Below, in pieces: positions 54,400 to 64,000 of a stretch of 64,000 nucleotides of DNA. The stretch comes from Dermacentor variabilis. Taxonomy: Eukaryota; Arthropoda; Arachnida; Ixodida; Ixodidae. The position numbers were made by a program, and so were the translations under genes. Location: NCBI RefSeq assembly GCF_050947875.1, contig NW_027460346.1:5336000-5399999 (forward strand), in the 5' to 3' direction. The first letter of the stretch is position 1, and the number at the start of each line of letters is the position of its first letter. Below the pieces are notes generated by a model. The model ran no database searches. It saw nothing but the letters and a program-made list of their open reading frames with translations, and was not told where the DNA came from.

Positions 54400-54570
54400 A
54401 ATCTGGGATTTTAAGAGCCAGAACCGCGATACGATTATGAAGCACGCCGTAGTAGGGGACTCAGGATTAATTTTCACCACCTGGGATCCTTTAAAATGCA
54501 CCTTAATTTAAATAAACCGGTGTTTTGCATTTCGCCCCCGTCGAAATGCGTCCGCTTCACACGGTCGGGC
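54400..54570 (-). mobile_element. Truncated Ruka-related SINE body (minus strand)
   Basis: On the minus strand: CATTTCGACGGGGGCGAAAT, TTAAGGTGCATTTTAAAGGA, CCTGAGTCCCCTACTACGGC and GTGCTTCATAATCG follow the Ruka body in order. The tRNA-like head is replaced by unrelated sequence (GACCGCCCGACCGTGTG), and the tail contacts a poly-A run at 54386. Confidence 0.65.
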
Positions 54571-54599
54571 GGTCTCGGTCCAGATTTCTTCATCATCGC

Positions 54600-55845
54600 C
54601 GTTCACCTCAACGCTTCGGTGGGCTCCGCTTTTTAATATTTGCCTAAAATTAAACACCGCGCATTCGCAGCAAAGCGCCAGTGGTCCCACTTATCACCAG
54701 ATGCAAACATATGGGCTGTTGCACCCCCGCTTACCCGTACGTAAGCGCCAACTCTCCGTTGCGCATAGCGCCAGATTGTTCGCCGAGCACAGCTGTTCAC
54801 TTTCTGTTAAACTGTGGCAGAGAAGGACTCTGACTGTGGGAAGTATCTTATAACGAGATCAAAAGAATGAAATTTTATTGCAAAGGGCTGCTACCGTAGA
54901 ATACTTAATGACAAAGAAAAGGAAATTGAGCTGCCCCGTGCGCTTAAGATTTCTCTGCAAAGCGATGCCATTTCTCAATGAGATTTAGGTAGGATTAATG
55001 CAAGGCAAACTTCGCTACTAAATGTCTTCGGTGCGGCTTTTAGCAACGGATAAAGGCGAACGTGAAGTGTTAGGACCTTGAAACTAGCTGTGTTAGGACC
55101 TTGCACAGTTGAAACTAGCTGTATTGTAATTAGGCAATTGCCTTAGCAAGCAGTCGTTTAGAAGAGTCAGTAAGTCCAGAACTTATTCACGCTGCTCGTG
55201 GTTCCGACGCAGAAACTACGGGACTAGGTATTTTGGTTCTTAATGCGCAACTATTTACAATATGTTAAAATGCTGCAATCACCGGTCCTGATATTCTTAT
55301 CATGGTCGAAAAATGAAAAAAAAAACTTTAAAATTCGATTAAGAAAAGAAATAAAACGTGTTGATGCAAAAAAAAACATGCAAACACGATCATTTATTTA
55401 TCATGTAAATAAGTGGAGCGAAATACAGACATCACAGAGGCGTCCGGTCACGAATGGTCCACCATTCACAATGCAAATTTGTTAAAAGCACGACATTGAT
55501 AAATAACAATAAAGAAATAACATCAAACGTGAGAGATATGCATTGGGGGGCAGGAAACAAACACCACCAAACGAATAGCATTAAATACAGAATGCATAAT
55601 CGATTGTTTCTATAAACAAGAAAGTGTAAAACATAAGCATTTCATAACACATGGCAAAACAACTCTCAAATGAACACAAGTAGCCACATCACAAATACAG
55701 CAATTTTTTTTAATGGTTTGTTAGAGATACCACCATTCTACTTCTTCAGCTGTTACTTGCAACACGTGTTCGGCATCGTTGTCCCACCCCGCCACATCAA
55801 CTGAACAGCCCAGCACTCCAAAAATAGCGCGGCACATGTACAGAA
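54600..55845. other. No recognised feature
   Basis: AT-rich with short chance ORFs. A short direct duplication (GTTAGGACCTTG...GAAACTAGCTGT) lies near 55068-55122. Confidence 0.3.
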
Positions 55846-55849
55846 CGCA

Positions 55850-56045
55850 CCCGATCACTCGGCTCGCCTCGCACTGCACACGCGTTTCGGTACGCGAACG
55901 ATGCCCCATGGATGCCCTCTGTGGCACAGTGGCGCCGCGTCGCGGCACCTTTGGGCAGCTTATGAACCTCTCCCATAGCATGACGGCGGAGTTTCGTGAC
56001 CATAAAAACATGGACGGACTCTGGTGAGACGTATCGTGCAGGCAA
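55850..56045 (-). repeat. Dispersed repeat, partner of 49095-49220
   Basis: Minus strand: GTCTCACCAGAGTCCGTCCA, ATGGTCACGAAACTCCGCC, then a CG-rich section with AGAGGGCATCCATGGGG. Non-coding. Confidence 0.65.
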
Positions 56046-56214
56046 TCACTCGATCGGTGGTTTCTGAAGGTGCTCTACAAATTTGCGCAGCATACTTGGG
56101 GTCCTCAGCCAATAATGAAAAAAGTTGGGTAATTAACCTATTTATTAGTGAGTTACGGGGAAAAGAAACAGAAATGTCTGAGTTACTATAGGCCAGTGCG
56201 AATAGTATGTATTC

Positions 56215-56296
56215 GGTTCAATTCACTTCCGACACGCCTTTCATGTTTAAGACCTTGGCTCAAGTTACGTGGGACCCCTTGTATATTTATGGCCTC
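56215..56296 (-). repeat. Dispersed repeat starting TATACAAGGGGTCCCACGTA
   Basis: Minus strand: TATACAAGGGGTCCCACGTA, ACTTGAGCCAAGGTCTTAAA, CATGAAAGGCGTG. Its start resembles the block at 39268. Confidence 0.5.
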
Positions 56297-56939
56297 TGCA
56301 GGCAAGTGACGATGTTTCCATCCCTAATAAATGTTGTAAATTATTAGAAGTGTTCTTTTATAGAGTCGTTAGCTTTGCTTACTGGAAAGGCAAGCGATAC
56401 TGAGACACAAATCATTCACGTGCATTTCACACGTCGTTCATAAAATACTCTGCCGAAGGGCTCACTAATGTCTTCAGGTTTTTTTTCAAAGTCAAAAAAG
56501 TACGCAAAGCATTTTGAAGCGAGGGGAACATACAGCAACATATTCATTTTCTAGACGTAAGCTATTCATACCTTTATAAATAATTGTTAATTGGCTTCTT
56601 CCTTCTCTTTAAAAATGCAATAAACTTTCTGCTGTGTATATTGTTAAGTATATTGTGTATCTCCTTGGTGTTTACAGTGGAAATTTAAACCAATGTGGAA
56701 GTGAGAAAATACGGATGAGGCAGCCGCCGCTGGTACTTCTAATGCGCTTGTTCTTCTGTTGCCAGGATTTCAGAAGCAAAGCAAAGTGTGAATTAAAATC
56801 CGTGCACGTTCGCGCCAACAGTGATGCAGTAAGCTATTAGCCACAATAAAATTTTAAGTGAAAAGATCGAGGCAACCGAAAAGAAACCTCAAATGGTGTG
56901 GGTGACAAAAATTCTGGCAATGACATGGTAGATGGAGGT

Positions 56940-57058
56940 GGGGGGGGGGGGGGGGGAGCTAGGCTTCGGCATCGTGGGGGCGGCGGCTCTGCCCCCCCCC
57001 CACCCCGGAAAACTCCGGAGGGCGCTCTGTTCTACACGCCCCCCCCCCCCCCCCCCCC
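56940..57058. repeat. G17 run facing C10 and C20 runs
   Basis: G x17 at 56940-56956, C x10 at 56992-57001 and C x20 at 57039-57058, in a 119-bp block that also contains GGGGGCGGCGGCTCTG. The runs could pair with each other or form quadruplexes. ORFs across it are compositional. Confidence 0.95.
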
Positions 57059-57059
57059 G

Positions 57060-58020
57060 TCGTCGGCGCCTATGCATGGACAAGTTTCGGCACTCCCGGT
57101 TTAGCCAGAACCAAGCAGACAATTTTTTTTGTTCAAAGGTATAGCTTTACAGAACCTCATATACGCAGCTGTTTGGGCAAAGGCTTCTGATATTTTCTTT
57201 TTGGTTTTCGGTGGCCCAACTTTGGAAATATCTTACAAAGTTACTATTCTACCTAATGTGAACAGAAATATTATTGCAGCGAACTGATTTTCAGTTCTAA
57301 TTAGAGTGGTTGTTGTTTCAGAGAAGCTCCGAGTGGACATTGACATCACTAGGCCGTCCCCGAGCAGCTGGTACTCACCTGTGCGAATGGTCCCCAAGAA
57401 AAGACTGAGGGCTCTGCGGAGGTTACCACGCGCTTAATCTGGCAACAATTCATGATTGTTACATTTTGCTGCGTGACTGCTATAGTAGGTACTGACTGCA
57501 GAGAACACAAAAAACACTCACGAGACGAAGTGCACGGTGTCTAGAAGCACTGAAGTTGAGGCACGGTGAATATTAATCTACAGTGCAGAAAAAGGTGGTG
57601 AAGTTGATCCTATGTATAGTTAAAAAAATCGTAGGATAGATGCGCCCTTTGGCGACACATGGGCGGTATGGCAGGGTTGAGGCTAACATTAGATGGTCCA
57701 ATCAATATGTGGTGGCTGTAATAGTGCAGCACATGCCAAACAATTGCAGATGCAAGGCAGTTTATGCAAAGCTGGCTCATGCTGTATCAGCCGTAATTTT
57801 TCATCAAAGGCAAATCGTGTGCATCTATCTGGGCTCGTTGAGACAGCAGAGAGATTGAGTAGGATAGTTTTATGTCAGAGGGTAATCGTGTACATTTTAT
57901 GTGCGCTATTGAAAGACAACCGAAAGATTGAATAAATAATAATGATGAGAAATACAGTCTCAGTATCTAGCAAGTTCTTATTCCACATTTTTCATCAATC
58001 TTTAATGCAAGTCAGATACC
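57060..58020. other. No recognised feature
   Basis: AT-rich spacer with chance ORFs before a CR1-like element. Confidence 0.3.
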
Positions 58021-59577
58021 ATCTTAAAGGACGCTGACAAAAACTTGGCTTATTACTACCGACCGATGTTACTAACGTGCATATGTTGTAAAATGATGGA
58101 ACATATTATTGCATCTCACGTTTACCATCATCTAGAATCGAAGAACTTCTTTTTTCATAATCAACATGGTTTCGGAGAGGTTTGTCGTGCGGAACGCGAC
58201 TGCTTGAATTTACGACAAATTTACATTTTAACGTGGGCTCAAACCTTCAAACTAACAGCATCTTTCTGGATTTTTCGAAAGCTTTTGACCGCGTAGCCTA
58301 TTGTCGCCTGTTTTTGAAGCTATCATCATTACAACTTGATTCACTAACTCTATCCTGGCTTCGAAATTTTCTTTATAACAGGAAGCAGTTTACTTTCGCT
58401 AACAGCTTCTCCTCGCCCCCATCAGATGTTCCATCCGGGGTAGCACAAGGAAGCGTTCTTGGTCCCTTATTCTTTCTGATATACATTAATGGCATACCCA
58501 ATAAATCATCATCATGCATGCGCATTTTCGCTGACGACTGCATTATCTATCGCTCTATTACAGCTGATCCTCCAAAATGATCCTAACCAAATTACTAATT
58601 GGTGTGACACCTGGCTAATCGCTCTAAATTCATCAAAATGTGACGTGATGTCCTTCACCCACAAACGCACTAACTTGGACTATTCCTACTGTGTTAAAAA
58701 TGTACCATTATCTCGGACCTCATAATTTAAATATGTAAGTGTAAATCTTTCAAGAAACCTCTCCTGGACTTCTCACTGGGTTACCTGCGACGTAACCTTC
58801 GAAACTCACCTACACTTGTCCGCAAACTGGCATTTCAAGCATTTGTTCGTCCTCGGCATGAGTTCGCCACTGCAGTCTGGTCTCCCCACCAAAATTACTT
58901 AATTAACATGCTGAAATCAATCCAAAATAGAGCCGCACGTTTCATTTCCCGGAATTATGACAACCGTTCTAGCATAACTCAAATAAAGATTCACCTTTCA
59001 CTTCAGCTGCTAAGTAATCGTCGCGACATAGCCCTTTTGTGATTATTTCTTAAATACGCCCACCACACTAACCAACGCTCCCCTACATCTAGAAACGTGA
59101 TCGCACACGTCGCACAGATTACACAGGCATCGCAGTTTCACGCGCATCTATGGTAAAAGACAAGCATTTAACTTGCCTGCAATCCCACGTGCCATTCGAC
59201 TCTGGAATAGTCTCCCCGATAACACAGTCGCGGAAACTGACCGCGAAAAAGTCAGGCACTCACTCAACTCCCTTAACCCTTGTTAACCATTGATATCGCA
59301 CTGACTGTTTCGTGGTAGTTTTCCTACCTTTTTTTTGCATTGTAATACGTTTGTTACAAACTTGTAGAGAAGCTTTTTATTCTACTCACTGTATACAGCT
59401 GTATGTAGCTAATATGTTTCTCTAATTTCTAGGTTGTACACTTCGCTGGTGTTTTTTTTTCTCATATTGTTACTAAATTGTACGTGCTTACTTGATCCTA
59501 TGCCCCCCTTACTCAATCCCCACGTAGGGGCTTTGTGAGGTTTTTTACAAGTAAATAAATAAATAAGTAAATAAACT
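58021..59577 (+). mobile_element. Decayed CR1-like non-LTR retrotransposon
   Basis: RT pieces in order: YYYRPMLLTCICCKMMEHII near 58050, NQHGF near 58160, motif A SIFLDFSKAFDRVAY near 58260, motif B GVAQGSVLGPLFFLIYING near 58440, motif C IFADDCIIYRS near 58530, then thumb pieces (WCDTWLIALNSSKCDVM). Frame changes occur near 58200 and 58570 and many stops follow. Motif A and C Asp residues survive. The 3' end carries AAATAAATAAATAAGTAAAT (about 59550-59575), a short tandem tail. Its motif C (FADDC) differs from the CR1-like element at 44.5 kb (YADDT), so it is another subfamily. Dead. Confidence 0.85.
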
Positions 59578-60019
59578 ACTTCATGCTGTTGGCGACTAAA
59601 TTGATCCCGATAACGTGCTCGAAGGGCTGGGCTGGAAATAATTAGCGATACATGTATTCCAGCCTATTTAGTTTCTTATTGTAAGACATATGGACTGAAT
59701 CAGGGTGTTGACCCGGTCTAGACGATACGTGTTGTAGTTGAAACAGCACAAAAACACAGGATAAGTCAAGACCAAGGATGGCAAAGCACTGCTCGAAAGC
59801 TATGGTTATTGTGTGCTGCTCGTGGTACTCTAGCTGCTGCTGTTATTGCACTTTTTAAATATGTGAACATTTTTAGTGGGCTTCGAGCATGAAGCTTTCT
59901 GTGGTGTAAGTATCTCTGTAGCTGTCTATATATGTTTACATCTAACCATTTTCCCGCCTACCTGGGTCGGTAAGTGACAATGTGTGTATACGTGCTGCTG
60001 TTGAACGAACCTCTTTCGT
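59578..60019. other. No recognised feature
   Basis: Spacer with no gene-like pattern. Confidence 0.3.
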
Positions 60020-60440
60020 ACTGACATAGGTGACAGTAGATGCGGGACTGGGTAGGTAGGTACCACTGTTCGAAAAAAATTTTTGATGCTCACTTGGAAC
60101 ACTGGGTATGTGCCACTCAGTCTGTGCTGGTCTTCAGTAAATCTCTTTGGTGTCAACTTGGATTCTGGTATGTACCAGTGGGTGCGTGTCGCTCTTTTAT
60201 GAGCATCTTTGACGCCAACATGGGTAACGAGGTGTGTGCCACTTGGGAATGTGCAGCTCTACAATGATGAAAAACATCCTTTAATTTCTCCCATGCGGAG
60301 CAGAATCGAACCTCGTCGCGACGTTGCTCAAGAACAGCAACCCGACGCTTCAGGAGGCCGCGCCATAACTGCACTGGATACGTGCCGCTTTTCAATGAAC
60401 GTCTGTCACGGCAACGCTTTAATGTGTCGGATCTATAGCT
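60020..60440 (+). repeat. Dispersed repeat with TTGACGCCAACTTG units, copy 2, internally reiterated
   Basis: About 75-base units such as TGGGTATGTGCCACTCAGTC, GTGCTGGTCTTCAGTAAATC and TTTGGTGTCAACTTGG recur near 60100, 60175 and 60235. The later part GACGTTGCTCAAGAACAGCA-ACCCGACGC matches the copy at 38455-38725. Confidence 0.65.
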
Positions 60441-60519
60441 CCTGTTGGCTTGCACTCTGTGCCGAGTTGGTTATTGGCATCGGGTAGTTTTCGTCAGTTT
60501 GCTGATTACTGTATTTACT

Positions 60520-60970
60520 CCTTTTTAGAGCGCAGCTGTTAGGCGGCTATTCGTGCGTTGAGCGTCGGCGCGCCGTCGGCAGGGTACCGTGAGATGGAAA
60601 GGGTTACGTTCGTCCGCGGCGTCAGTGCTGCAGTCAGCCCACAATACCAGCGCATGTGACGGCTATCGCTGCGTCTGCAAGGGCTGATGGCATGCGGCTA
60701 TAAGTAACGCTCGACGTGAGGCTCCCTTGGCTGTTGTTGCCGCTGACGCTGGTGGCACGATTTCCCCGCGACTAAGTGCCGCATCGTCGTTCGTAGAACG
60801 AAAGCGTGAGAACAAAAGCGTATCGCCATGGCGACGGTGGGTACAAGATGGCGCCAGAGTAGCGCGCGCCGTCTGTATGGAAACAAACGCTGCATGAGCA
60901 GCGGTCTGTCTGCGGCGGCTGCTATGAATCGCGCCCATGCGTCACCCACACGCGTGTCGCGATCTCCCGA
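60520..60970. other. CpG-rich block, no recognised gene
   Basis: High CpG with AAGATGGCGCCAGAG (YY1-like AAGATGGCG) near 60847 and TATAAGTAACG near 60699. Promoter activity is possible, but no supported ORF follows on either strand. Confidence 0.3.
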
Positions 60971-60984
60971 TTAGCATGTGCTCT

Positions 60985-62526
60985 TAGAAAGTGTACGCAG
61001 GAGTCGATATCGAACCAGCTTATTTTTACTTAATATCTACAGTGCACCTAAATCGCGACGAGACAACTTCCGACATCTTTTTTCGGTCGCCAGCAAACAA
61101 GCCCGAAAATTGATTATTCTGGGAGATTACAATGCGTCCCACCCAGCCTAGGGGTACCAGACAGAAACTCCAAAAGGCCGCCGTCTAGCCCATGCCATAA
61201 GCCTTCATCGATTCCCTCTGCTGACAGAACCTGACGCACCAACCTGAACGGGTAACAGCGTAAGCAGGGATACTTGCCCCGACCTATCTATCGTCAAAGG
61301 GTTGACTCAATGCTCCTGGAACAATCTAGCGAAGAACCTAGAATCTAGTGGAACATTATAGCCACAGGAGTCCAACTGGTGGTCATACGCACCCAACAAC
61401 TGCAATTAAGGTAACCAACTGGGACGCTTTCCGGCGCAACAGAACCAAGTCTCAACAACACATCACACCATCTCTACATGAGTGGATATAACAGCTACAA
61501 GAAAACTTAGCGCTGCCACCACACAACTCACTGCAAAAACGCAGACACAGGATGTTGACAGACATCTGCTCCACCTCTGGGATGCCCGAAGAGGCCTGAC
61601 CAAACGATGCAAGAGGCAGCGGCACAGCCATAAGCTGAAACATGAAATTGTCCGGATCACAGCGGAAGCGGAAGAATACGCCACCCACCTCACTAATAAC
61701 AATTGGCGCAACCTGTGCAGCCATCTTAATGGCAAACTATGTACATAGTAAACGTGGTCCCTCCGCAGAGCACTGCTCAACCCAACGCACACAACACGGT
61801 TCGCACTATCATCCACAAAGTACAAATGGATGATGACGCTCTCCTTCAAAGACTGCAACAACGACATATTACTACAGGTCACCGACCAGAGTACGAAGAC
61901 TATCCCCACGAGGAAGGAACCCTATTGGACGGTGATATTACAGAGACAGAATTGATGGCAGCCCTACACGGCATAAGACGTAACACGGCGCCCGAAGCAG
62001 GCGGCATTCATTATGCACTACTACGATACCTCGGCGATCAGGCCGTACGACAACTCACTGCATATTACAACGACAAGTGGAAAACGGAACGCTTCCACAG
62101 AAATGGCGACACGCCGATATTACCTTAATTTCGAAACCCGGGAAACCATTGTCTCTCCAAAATCTCAAACCCGTTTCCCTGACTTCGTGTATCGGCAAAC
62201 ACTTCTAGCACGTAGTTCTTATGTGCTTCGTGCCTTACCTCGAAGCGAACCAATTCTTCCTTATTCGGCTATCGACCAGGTCTGTCTGCACAGGACATAG
62301 TCGATCCTACAACTTAAGGAGGATATTGTGGATGGTCCAAGTACAGCTGAAACAAGAGCAATTCTGGCGTTGGACCTGTGGCGCTGGACTTCGACAACGT
62401 CTCACATGACATCATTCTAAACAATCTTGTATCCTCCCGATGTGAAAAACAAATCTACGATTATGTCCGAGCCTTTTTGTCTGACTGCACGGGCACCATC
62501 AGCCTAGGTGAGATTCTTTCAGATAT
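60985..62526 (+). mobile_element. I-like non-LTR retrotransposon fragment, decayed, cut by an LTR element
   Basis: Endonuclease end: SAPKSRRDNFRHLF near 61035, KLIILGDYNASHPA near 61112 (catalytic D and N kept), NSVSRDTCPDLSIVK near 61255. Linker: TKRCKRQRHSHKLKHEIVRI near 61600. RT start: EITETELMAALHGIRRNTAP-type codons near 61930, YALLRYLGDQAVRQL near 62010. Motif A region in another frame: VALDFDNVSHDIILNNL near 62390, then YDYVRAFLSDCTGTISLGEI near 62458. Stops are frequent, and motif A has lost residues. The text ends at 62526, where an LTR begins. It is the third I-like sequence in the window and is unlike the GC-rich one at 27-29 kb in composition. Confidence 0.75.
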
Positions 62527-62689
62527 TGTTACGTGAAACGACACGAGGCGTGACTATTTACAGTGTATTTACAATGAGGTACACAGCAGCAACCAAGATG
62601 GTGGACAGCCTGCACACCAGACAGGCCTGTCTTCATCGTCGTCTGCACCAAGCAGGATGTCGCTCTCCGAATGAGCTGGCTTCGTAACA
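62527..62689 (-). mobile_element. 163-bp LTR of a Gypsy-type element (3' LTR, minus strand)
   Basis: On the minus strand it starts TGTTACGAAG, directly after the TAA that ends the integrase frame, and finishes CGTTTCACGTAACA. TGTTACG and CGTAACA are 7-bp inverted termini with the canonical TG...CA ends. It contains TGTAAATACACTGTAAATAG near the 3' side. It abuts the I-like RT codons at 62526, marking an insertion point. Confidence 0.75.
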
Positions 62690-62960
62690 TTAACCCCGGC
62701 GGTAAGAGCGCCGTCTCGGTGCACGTTTAACAGTGATTTCAGGAGGGCGGTATGCTTTCAGTCTGCTGACTTGAACTATGTCACTGGGAGCGATCGTAGG
62801 TGGCACATTGAGCGAGAGGGGAACAATCTCATAGGTGATGAACGTGACCTGGCGGACGATCCGGTAAGAGCCCATGTACCGGATTACAACTCTGACAAGT
62901 CAGCACGACGGAATGGACACCACATTAGAACTAAGGCACTGGTGTAATGTTTGGGGTTGG
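62690..62960 (-). pseudogene. Gypsy integrase C-terminal end
   Basis: The minus-strand frame ends RYMGSYRIVRQVTFITYEIV, then SDIVQVSRLKAYRPP and a basic tail before TAA. The R-Y-x-G-x-Y-R-I...T-Y-E-I...V-S-R-L-K-x-Y pattern is the C-terminal DNA-binding part of Ty3/Gypsy integrases. Upstream (to about 62960) LVLMWCPFRRADLSEL continues the family pattern, with a stop after it. The rest of pol is not found before the window edge, so the element is either truncated or rearranged here. Confidence 0.75.
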
Positions 62961-63029
62961 GCATGAAATAGACGGTAGCTGGCCCATGCCGTCGTTCCAA
63001 CTCATTCACGCTGAGGACGTTGCTGAAGG

Positions 63030-63545
63030 GAGAGACTTGTTCTCATCGAGAACGAGGAATATGGGATTTATTTACAGTATCTACATGGAGAACTTTACAG
63101 TTCATCAGTCTAGCATGATTGAAAGAGGAATGCATACTCAACAGCCACGCCACGGCTGCTTATAAACACTCTGTCCTCCCTGGATCCCTAGGTAAGGGAA
63201 AACGGCCGTTCAACCGTCGACCAATTCGGAGCGTCCAAAGTCATCTTAACCGACCCGCCGTTGAGGGGGAGGGTTTACACACTCACTTCCGCACAGGTTT
63301 CACTAACCACACCGACGTGAGAGGGTTTTTGCAGACACGGGTCTTGCCCTGCGCAGGCACCTCTTGGTCCCAAAGTTGACCCCGCAGACAGTGGCCGCCG
63401 CCGCGTCTCTCCATTGACTGACGACTTCTAAGATCCGTGAGACGGCGCCGCAAAACACCTTCTTCTAGGAGTTCCAACGCTTCAAACAACCCGTGACAAT
63501 GACGGCGAATCCACTAACAATACCTGGTCCGCCGACTGCGTGTAT
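63030..63545. other. Possible LTR-like sequence, no gene
   Basis: TTTATTTACAGTATCTACAT near 63068, GGCTGCTTATAAACACTC near 63157 and CG-rich text follow. The TATAAA-like word on the plus strand and nearby AT/CG switch recall tick LTRs, but no termini are seen. Confidence 0.3.
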
Positions 63546-63547
63546 AC

Positions 63548-63720
63548 ATCCCGGCGCCGTTCGGTTCGGGACTGTCGTATTGTCGTCCTTAGAAAACGAG
63601 TCGCCGGCGTAGACATGGTGCCGCCGTTCGGATGCGGACTGTCGTATTGTCGTCCTTAGAAAGCGAGTCGCCGCAGTAGACATGGTGGTGCCGTTCGGTT
63701 GGGGACTGTCGCTTCCCCGA
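63548..63720. repeat. Tandem repeat, about 70-bp unit, 2.5 copies
   Basis: Units start GCCGTTCGG(T/A)T, continue GGGACTGTCGTATTGTCGTC and CTTAGAAAACGAGTCGCC, and end TAGACATGGTG, at about 63556, 63623 and 63690. Confidence 0.85.
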
Positions 63721-64000
63721 TGATCGCCAGCTTCCGCAGGTCGAACGTAACAGCTCCTCCATGGCCCGGAAAATCTCGGCTGGTCAGAGCTCATAACCGC
63801 TGGGCAGGAAGAGAATGGCTGGTGGCAAGGGGAGGGGATTCCTTGGCTTGCAGCGACCAGCTGTGAAATGATGACACCGCTTCAAAACCTCCAACAAGGA
63901 TAGGCAACTGCGAAATGAACGCCACAACACGGCTCTGCGCCAAGATGACGTATCTTAGATCTCACTTTAGACCTGCTAGGCTTCAAAAAAAAAAAAACAT
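63721..64000. other. No recognised feature; ends in a poly-A run
   Basis: GC-rich then mixed sequence, with a 12-A run at 63986-63997. A retroelement 3' end is possible but unsupported. Confidence 0.25.

Noticed and set aside
54192..54440. ORF with a poly-Met run
   Set aside because: Translation of the (ATG)n tail of the RTE element.
57640..57935. 72- and 80-codon ORFs
   Set aside because: Overlapping frames without any domain pattern in AT-rich spacer.

Overview
The window looks like a chromosomal stretch of a hard tick (Ixodidae, probably metastriate). The strongest sign is three copies of a tRNA-derived SINE of the Ruka type known from ixodid ticks, all starting CCGCCGTGGTTGCTCAG and at least two with clear target-site duplications. 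They sit among RTE, CR1-like, I-like, Penelope-like, Gypsy and BEL/Pao debris, which is usual for tick genomes. Nothing suggests a bacterium, plasmid or virus. All boundaries were placed by eye.

Left part (1-15.5 kb). A GC-rich, uninterrupted minus-strand ORF runs from an ATG at 720 off the left edge and looks like an F-box/leucine-rich-repeat protein. Next come a decayed CR1-like element (about 1.1-2.76 kb), a Penelope-like element with a GIY-YIG domain and an inverted partial copy abutting it (2.78-5.1 kb), a small SANT-like ORF, and two decayed copies of one APE-type non-LTR element (6.2-7.8 and 10.85-13.75 kb). Between those copies lie a Ruka SINE, a foldback element and an unnamed repeat that recurs inverted near 41 kb. 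A probable LTR and a 97-bp CA microsatellite close this part.

Central part (15.6-33.7 kb). Two spliced, decayed genes face each other. On the plus strand is a MADF-BESS gene (three exons, 15886-19009). On the minus strand is a PIF/Harbinger (HARBI1-type) transposase whose exons lie at 33703-33540, 32536-32407, 30929-30786 and from 26162 down to about 25560, all in matching phase. A MADF/Myb-like protein and a DDE nuclease are the two proteins of PIF/Harbinger transposons, so the pair may be one large two-gene transposon, or a former one. It is stuffed with later insertions: a Gypsy copy split by a THAP-domain fragment, a BEL/Pao remnant, an I-like element with RNase H and a single in-frame stop, a foldback element and a second Penelope-like fragment.

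Right part (34-64 kb). A 5'-truncated RTE copy with an 11-bp target duplication carries a Ruka SINE that has its own 12-bp duplication. Unnamed dispersed repeats follow, then a decayed I-like element (about 41.5-47.7 kb) whose RNase H domain is split by a CR1-like element with a complete RT ORF. Beyond these are a full-length RTE element with an intact endonuclease-RT ORF (51.3-54.2 kb), another decayed CR1-like element, another I-like fragment, and a Gypsy 3' end with a 163-bp LTR.

Only the ORF at 1-720 is a good host-gene candidate. The element most likely to be active or recently active is the RTE at 51-54 kb. I found no canonical tRNA or rRNA gene and no CRISPR array.
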